11,204 nucleotides of DNA from NCBI GenBank assembly GCA_020024215.1, contig JAHHUC010000059.1, positions 1-11,204 of the forward strand. Direction: 5' to 3'. Both the position numbers and the translations under genes were made by a program. The stretch's first letter is position 1. Each line of letters starts with the position of its first letter. Positions 7,446-11,204 of this stretch are shown one piece after another. The DNA comes from Oscillospiraceae bacterium (GTDB taxonomy: Bacteria; Bacillota; Clostridia; Oscillospirales; Ruminococcaceae). Under the pieces are notes generated by a model. The model did not search any database, was not told the origin of the DNA, and saw only the letters and a list, made by a program, of their open reading frames with translations.

Positions 7446-8042
7446 ATGGCATATAATGTTGCCTCACTCACAAGGCTTTGCGAACAATTTGAGTCACTTC
7501 CCGGAATAGGCAAAAAGACCGCTCAAAGATTGGCGCTTTATGTTATATCGCAGCCAAAGCAAAAGGCAAAGGATTTTTCCGATGCTATTTTAAATGCTGC
7601 TGACAGCATTAAAAGATGTGCTGTCTGTCAGAATCTTACAGACAGTGAGCTTTGTCCGGTATGCGCTAACCCTACACGGAATAAGAGCATTATCTGTGTT
7701 GTATGCGATCCCAGAGATGTTATTGCGTTTGAAAGGCTTAACGAATTTGACGGGGTTTATCATGTGCTTCATGGGCTTATTTCTCCTATGGATAGGGTAG
7801 GGCCTGATGATTTGACAATAAAGGAGCTTTTAAAAAGGCTGGACGGAAGTGTCAAAGAGGTTATTATGGCTACCAATCCAACAGTTGAGGGAGAAGCTAC
7901 TGCTATGTATATTTCAAAGCTTATAAAACCCTTGGGAATAAAGGTGAGCAGGCTTGCTTATGGTATTCCTGTGGGAGGAAATTTGGAGTATGCAGATGAT
8001 GTTACTTTGTTCAGAGCCTTAGAGGGAAGAAACGAAATGTAA
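7446..8042 (+). CDS. recR: recombination mediator RecR
   Basis: RecR forms a ring that, with RecO, loads RecA on gapped DNA coated by SSB. The 198-residue length is standard. Visible parts in order are a helix-hairpin-helix (SLPGIGKKTAQRLA, about 17-30), a four-cysteine zinc finger (C58, C61, C70, C73), a Toprim domain beginning IICVVCDPRDV (about 82) with MATNPTVEGEATA, and the C-terminal Walker-B-like end (GIPVGGNLEYADDVTLFRAL). It starts 3 bases after the ybaB stop. AGGA is only 1 base from the ATG, so initiation probably relies on coupling to ybaB translation. It is the last gene of this cluster. Confidence 0.96.
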   Translation: MAYNVASLTRLCEQFESLPGIGKKTAQRLALYVISQPKQKAKDFSDAILNAADSIKRCAVCQNLTDSELCPVCANPTRNKSIICVVCDPRDVIAFERLNEFDGVYHVLHGLISPMDRVGPDDLTIKELLKRLDGSVKEVIMATNPTVEGEATAMYISKLIKPLGIKVSRLAYGIPVGGNLEYADDVTLFRALEGRNEM

Positions 8043-8095
8043 CATTTTGTTTTCATTTTTTCATATTATTATTTAATGATTTTGTGTATCATAAT

Positions 8096-8108
8096 GGAGG
8101 AAAGGTGG
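8096..8108 (+). promoter_or_regulatory. ribosome binding site of smpB
   Basis: GGAGGAAAGGTGG contains two Shine-Dalgarno-like cores; AGGTGG ends 7 bases before GTG 8116. This supports a GTG start. The A+T-rich stretch 8043-8095 probably holds a promoter, but I cannot assign a convincing -35/-10 pair. Confidence 0.75.
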
Positions 8109-8115
8109 TGTATCT

Positions 8116-8583
8116 GTGGTAAGTAAGGAAAACTTTAAAAGGATAGCTGAAAACAGACAGGTGCGCCACGAGTACTTTATTGAGGAAAGTTATGAGGTGG
8201 GCATAGAGCTTTTTGGCACAGAGGTCAAAAGTCTCCGCGCCGGTGCAGTCAGCTTGAAGGACAGCTGGGTTGACATAGAAAATGGCGAGCTTATTGTCAA
8301 ACAGATGCACATAAGTCCTTATGAAAAGGGCAATATATTCAATCGTGATCCAATGAGGGAGCGGCGTCTCCTTATGCACAAAAAGGATATATTGAGGCTG
8401 TTTGGCCTTTGCAAGCAGCAGGGCTACACACTTATCCCGATATCCTTATATTTTAAAGGCTCTTATGTTAAGATGCTCCTTGGACTTTGCAAGGGCAAGA
8501 AGCTTTATGATAAGCGTGAAGATGCCGCAAAGAAGGCCGCAAAAAGGGATGTTGAGAGAGCCATAAAAGAATCAAACAAATAG
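8116..8583 (+). CDS. smpB: SsrA-binding protein SmpB
   Basis: SmpB binds tmRNA and acts as the missing anticodon arm, letting tmRNA enter the empty A site of a stalled ribosome for trans-translation. The 155-residue length is typical. Motifs seen are HEYFIEESYEVGIELFGTEV near residue 18, SLKDSW, HISPYEKGN, NRDPMRERRLLMHKKDI near residue 75, and KGKKLYDKRED. A basic, lysine-rich C-terminal tail (AAKKAAKRDVERAIKESNK) normally folds into the mRNA channel. The start codon is GTG, chosen from the ribosome binding site at 8096-8108. It lies 26 bases before the mature 5' end of the tmRNA, the common pairing, so the two may be co-transcribed. Confidence 0.96.
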   Translation: MVSKENFKRIAENRQVRHEYFIEESYEVGIELFGTEVKSLRAGAVSLKDSWVDIENGELIVKQMHISPYEKGNIFNRDPMRERRLLMHKKDILRLFGLCKQQGYTLIPISLYFKGSYVKMLLGLCKGKKLYDKREDAAKKAAKRDVERAIKESNK

Positions 8584-8609
8584 CTACCTTGAACTTCCTG
8601 TTAAAATAT

Positions 8610-8956
8610 GGGGATGTAAAGGTTTCGACGGGGATTTTGAAGCAGGATAAGCGAGCAGTGGGTGGGACCACTATAATACCCAAAACTTTAAAATTAAACG
8701 CTAACGATAATTATTTAGCTGCTGCCTAGTTTAGGCTGCCGTCATGCCCGAGAGTACCACGGCTTGGGATCATGGCGTCGATTAGTGGTGAACCGCGAGA
8801 GGAATTTTTCCGCACTCTAACGGAATGAGGAAATACCGAAGCAGCAAGCCTGTTTGCCGGCGTGCTGTGGGGGGAAGCTTAAAAGACAAACTATGCTCGT
8901 AGAAAGTTCTGTGAATGAGTTTTCGGACGGGGGTTCAATTCCCCCCATCTCCACCA
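8610..8956 (+). ncRNA. ssrA: transfer-messenger RNA (tmRNA, 10Sa RNA)
   Basis: This one-piece tmRNA of about 347 nt acts with SmpB to release stalled ribosomes and tag their products. The 5' GGGGATG (8610-8616) pairs with CATCTCC (8946-8952), followed by encoded ACCA. The third pair is G-U, the alanine identity element G3-U70. The 5' region GTAAAGGTTTCGACGGGG is conserved, and the T arm is GGGGG-TTCAATT-CCCCC. The tag frame starts at 8700. A small stem GCCTA/TAGGC surrounds its stop. I see no convincing promoter in the 26 bases after smpB, so processing from a longer smpB transcript by RNase P is likely, though a promoter inside smpB is possible. Confidence 0.97.
8700..8729 (+). other. tmRNA proteolysis-tag reading frame
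   Basis: The resume codon is GCT, and the frame reads ANDNYLAAA then TAG (8727-8729). With the alanine carried by tmRNA itself the tag would be A-ANDNYLAAA. The ANDNY core is typical of clostridial tags. The end is AAA rather than the commoner LAA or VAA. Confidence 0.88.
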
Positions 8957-8960
8957 AAAA

Positions 8961-9025
8961 AAGCGAAACACTTTTGAAAAAAGGCCAAAAGCCTTAGAGA
9001 ATCAAGGTGTTTCGCTTATTTTTAT
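8961..9025 (+). terminator. rho-independent terminator after ssrA
   Basis: AAGCGAAACAC (8961-8971) pairs perfectly with GTGTTTCGCTT (9007-9017), extended inward by a few pairs with one wobble. A second small hairpin AAGGC/GCCTT sits inside the loop (8991-9005 region). TTATTTTTAT follows. The A-run before the stem makes a bidirectional role possible. Confidence 0.85.
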
Positions 9026-9632
9026 GCCGAAAAAACAGCTCATTTTTCAAAGCTGCAAAAGGGTCTTTCCCTCCAACTATCGGGAGTTGAAATCACATAT
9101 TTCGGCATTTAGAAGCAAAAGCAAGGGTAGTGAAATCCCCTCTGAAAACAGAAGAAAGTGGCGACGTTCAAGGAACATCGCCGCATCTACTTCTGCCTGC
9201 ACTGCAAGCAGTTTTCGAGTTTTCAAATAGCGGTCTTGTATCCAAGCAGTCGATATTACTAAAATAGCCGGTGTTACAGTCGTTTTCGCAGCAGTCCTGC
9301 CACAGATAGGAGCAAATACAAAGAACAAAAAGAAATATGCTATCTGAAAACATATGTGGTGCTGTTCTGCGATGAAATGGATACCATGCCGCCCTTTGAT
9401 GTTCTGCTTCCTGTTCTCTGAAGGACGCTCTTGCCTTCTGACACTTTACTTATTGATGGCGTTTTTAGTAAGTCCCTATGGTTTGCCAACGGCGATGTTC
9501 CGGCTGCCGGGTAAGGTGTAGAGCCTAAAGTATGCCGTTTGGGATCTGATGTATGGCTAAGAATGAAAATAGTGATTTTCAAGCAGGGAACTATTGTTTA
9601 GCGTAATTGAAAAGTTTATGATTGTGTGGTAG
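9026..9632 (+). other. accessory intergenic stretch, no convincing gene
   Basis: No frame on either strand in this stretch gives a protein I recognise. All frames are short (the longest is about 80 codons) and broken by stops, without good ribosome binding sites. A near-perfect 10-bp hairpin with a 3-base loop lies at 9160-9182 (GGCGACGTTC / GAACATCGCC, one C-A mismatch). Around 9470-9560 the G+C content rises locally. The stretch is either decayed genes or non-coding DNA acquired next to the tmRNA. Confidence 0.5.
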
Positions 9633-9815
9633 TATAAATTAACAAGAAATAAAAAGTTACCTTTATGGTTGAACGGAGTCTATCTCAGCTATTTTATGTA
9701 TGGTTGGTCTATGGCAATGTCTACTTACAAGGTGTTGAGCTTAGGTGGATACGACAGACTTTCTAATATATTAAAAGCATATACTGTGAATTCATCAAAA
9801 AAACTTGTGCTATGA
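9633..9815 (+). other. short open frame, possible gene remnant
   Basis: Between TAG 9630-9632 and TGA 9813-9815 there is a 60-codon frame with protein-like composition, including LPLWLNGVYLSYFMYGW and SLGGYDRLSNILKAYT. It has no start codon near its beginning and no ribosome binding site, so it is not a complete gene. The LPLWL...Y...GGYD...L..AY spacing vaguely recalls the C-terminal part of some secreted zinc peptidases, but no HExxH motif is present and I do not claim it. It may be a fragment of an older gene. Confidence 0.2.
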
Positions 9816-9866
9816 GCAAATGGCTGTGGAATCAGATGCTAGGTTAAGAATTGGGGAGAAAAGAGC

Positions 9867-10331
9867 ATGATGGAATTGAACGCTAAAGTAAAATTGGCAC
9901 TGGAAGAAATTCATTTCATAGAGAGATATGAGAACTTATCAAATATTTACAATGATAAAAAGACACCCTTAGATGAGAGACTGCGCTATTTTGATGGGGA
10001 GATTATTATTGACAGTCTTACACAATTAGGATATAAAGTGGACTTTAATAGTGAGGAAAAGTTTTTCAAAATTATAGAAGAGCAAATAGGAAAATATACA
10101 TTTGCGGCAAATATTATTTTAGATTGTGGCATGGTAGATTTGGTTTGGATAGTAAAGGAAAATGGAACGCTTATTTTGGGGATGCCTATCGGACAGTATT
10201 CTCGACTGATGATAGACCCAAAGTATCGCATAAAAAAGCCTATTTTTGGAACCTATGAGGACTTAGATGAGATTTTCAAAATCGCATTTGAGATGTACGA
10301 AGATTTTAAAGTTGCCTTTCTCAATGGATGA
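9867..10331 (+). CDS. hypothetical protein, possible immunity protein of an RHS toxin locus
   Basis: I do not recognise the family. The protein has 154 residues, is acidic overall, and has no signal peptide, membrane segment or cysteine cluster, so it is probably cytosolic. The N-terminal half looks helical (NAKVKLALEEIHFIERYENL). The middle and C-terminal half alternate short strands and helices (FAANIILDCGMVDLVWIV, TLILGMPIGQYSRLMIDPKY, YEDLDEIFKIAFEMYEDF). GGGGAG at 9853-9858 is 8 bases before ATG 9867; a second ATG follows at once. Size, acidic single-domain build and position about 540 bases before an RHS core fragment resemble immunity genes of polymorphic toxin systems, but that is inference from context only. 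It is intact, unlike its neighbours, which suggests it may still be useful to the cell. Confidence 0.7.
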   Translation: MMELNAKVKLALEEIHFIERYENLSNIYNDKKTPLDERLRYFDGEIIIDSLTQLGYKVDFNSEEKFFKIIEEQIGKYTFAANIILDCGMVDLVWIVKENGTLILGMPIGQYSRLMIDPKYRIKKPIFGTYEDLDEIFKIAFEMYEDFKVAFLNG

Positions 10332-10607
10332 TGGAGATATATTTGAAGGAAAAGCTGCATTGAATTCACAGTCTGTGGATTATGTGGCGGTAAACCATGC
10401 AGCCACAATCCTGACTCAAACGCCCATTCAAAATATCCCTAGGAAAAGGACTTCCTTCCTTTGGGAAAAGATCTAAACTTTGCGGACAGTATCGTTATGA
10501 CCATTACAGCGTTCTGTGAGGAAAATGAACTTTTGGATCCTGTTTTTCCAAGGAAATACACCCTACACCAGACTCATTCTTATAAGGTCGGGTTTTTTAT
10601 GGGCTGA
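10324..10607 (+). pseudogene. frameshifted remnant of an unrecognised gene
   Basis: Two adjacent frames join into one plausible protein. From ATG 10324 the first reads MDDGDIFEGKAALNS, DYVAVNHAATILTQTPIQNI, up to about 10440. From 10443 the next frame reads EKDFLPLGKDLNFADSIVMT, then FCEENELLDPVFPRKYTLHQ, and ends GFFMG at TGA 10605-10607. A one-base loss near 10441 explains the change. The joined product would be about 94 residues, and I do not recognise its family. Its first codons overlap the end of the preceding gene by 8 bases, which could be coupling or a recombination joint. Both pieces look too protein-like to be shadows, but this is a judgement from composition. Confidence 0.4.
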
Positions 10608-10859
10608 TCCCGAAGCAGGATTAGGAGCTGAGCATCTGCCAAGGTATGACTGCGCCGTTTTGCCGGAGTGAGCCTGGGTTCAACATGGCCCCCCAGAAGG
10701 GAACACTCTAAGATATTTTAATTCAGAGAAAGAACAATTATACTTTGCAGCTTTAAGGTGGTTTTGGTGCGTTTGCTGCTGAAACTTGCTTCTCTCAATA
10801 GTGTTGATAAAAAGTCAATCGTTAATTTTTATAAAACAATATCAAAAACCGCCAATTTG

Positions 10860-10868
10860 TGATATAAT
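10860..10868 (+). promoter_or_regulatory. extended -10 promoter element upstream of the RHS fragment
   Basis: TGATATAAT matches the extended -10 consensus exactly (TGA then TATAAT at 10863-10868). No good -35 is seen 16-19 bases upstream. Transcription would begin near 10875, but the RHS frame has no start codon close by. Confidence 0.45.
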
Positions 10869-11204
10869 CTAGCTGTTCTATACGCTCCACGGAACTGATC
10901 GCCCGCAGTACAGATGCGGTACGGACCTACTACCACTATGCCAGCGATGAGATGGGGTCAACCACCCATATTGTTGATGAAACTGGCAAACTCCAAAACC
11001 GCTATGAGTATGACGCCTGGGGAAACATTACGGTCCAGGAGGAGGCCGTCCCCAACCGCTTCAATTTCACCGGTCAGCAGCTTGACCCCATCACCCGGCA
11101 ATACTATCTCCGTGCCCGCTTCTACAATCCGGTCATCGCCCGGTTTACTCAGGAGGACACCTATCGGGGCGATGGGCTGAATCTGTATGCCTACTGTGCG
11201 AATA
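10868..11204 (+). pseudogene. RHS-repeat protein, 3' core fragment (runs off the window)
   Basis: The frame is open from after TAA 10865-10867 to the right edge and carries the conserved end of an RHS/YD-repeat core: YYHYASDEMGSTTHIVDETG, YEYDAWGNI, RFNFTGQQLDPITRQYYLRA, RFYNPVIARFTQEDTYRGDG and LNLYAYCAN. In this family these repeats form a shell around a variable C-terminal toxin that begins shortly after the last motif, beyond this window. The upstream core (normally hundreds of residues) is absent, and no start codon precedes the homology, so this is a truncated or orphan tip. Similarity begins near 10880-10895, where a short stretch in another frame (YTLHGT) hints at a frameshift at the joint. 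The G+C content and C/G-ending codons are far higher than in all preceding genes, pointing to horizontal origin. Confidence 0.85.

Noticed and set aside
8602..8607. TAAAAT as a -10 box for ssrA
   Set aside because: Only 2 bases separate it from the mature tmRNA 5' end, so transcription would start inside the mature RNA.
9024..9230. 68-codon forward frame just after the ssrA terminator
   Set aside because: No ribosome binding site, the ATG lies in the terminator tail, the composition is dominated by S, R and K without pattern, and I recognise no family.
9077..9582. Reverse-strand frames of 61-83 codons in the gene-poor stretch
   Set aside because: They overlap one another, lack convincing ribosome binding sites and resemble no family known to me; low-complexity leucine and serine runs suggest chance frames.
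10914..11180. Forward 88-codon frame over the RHS region
   Set aside because: It is the wrong-frame shadow of the RHS core; it is rich in T, P, S and R, while the other frame has clear RHS motifs.
8957..11204. Duplicate of the tmRNA 3' end marking an integrated element
   Set aside because: I looked for a second copy of the T arm and acceptor end and found none within the window.
1..11204. CRISPR array, complete insertion sequence or transposase
   Set aside because: No regularly spaced repeats, terminal inverted repeats or transposase motifs were seen on either strand.

Overview
The window looks like a low-to-moderate G+C clostridial (Firmicutes) chromosome. The evidence is the gene order dxs-tlyA-nadK-argR-recN, the SRP RNA-dnaX-ybaB-recR cluster familiar from Bacillus/Clostridia, strong AGGAGG-type ribosome binding sites, and a one-piece tmRNA next to smpB. 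TAA, TAG and TGA all end genes here, so the code is standard.

Positions 1-5206 hold a tightly packed same-strand operon: the 3' three quarters of dxs (isoprenoid precursors and thiamine), tlyA (rRNA 2'-O-methyltransferase), nadK (NADP synthesis), argR (arginine repressor) and recN (double-strand break repair). Gaps are 0-20 bases, so co-transcription and partial translational coupling are likely. Positions 5221-8042 hold a second unit: a good promoter, the SRP RNA, dnaX, ybaB and recR (replication and recombination). In this sequence dnaX is broken: two stop codons lie between the ATPase part and the rest, yet both halves are well conserved and in the same phase. Positions 8096-8956 hold the trans-translation pair smpB and ssrA, which rescues stalled ribosomes. 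It is followed by a long hairpin with a T-rich tail.

Downstream of the tmRNA (about 8957 to the end) the character changes from dense housekeeping genes to accessory DNA: about 850 bases with no convincing gene, an intact unrecognised 154-residue protein (9867-10331), a frameshifted remnant (10324-10607), then the tip of an RHS-repeat protein with much higher G+C running off the right edge. The small gene next to an RHS core fragment resembles the debris and orphan modules seen around polymorphic toxin loci, but the toxin itself is not visible. The immunity role is inference only.

I do not see a clearly new system. The points most worth checking are the interrupted dnaX, the RHS-linked small gene, and the unusual AAA end of the tmRNA-encoded degradation tag.
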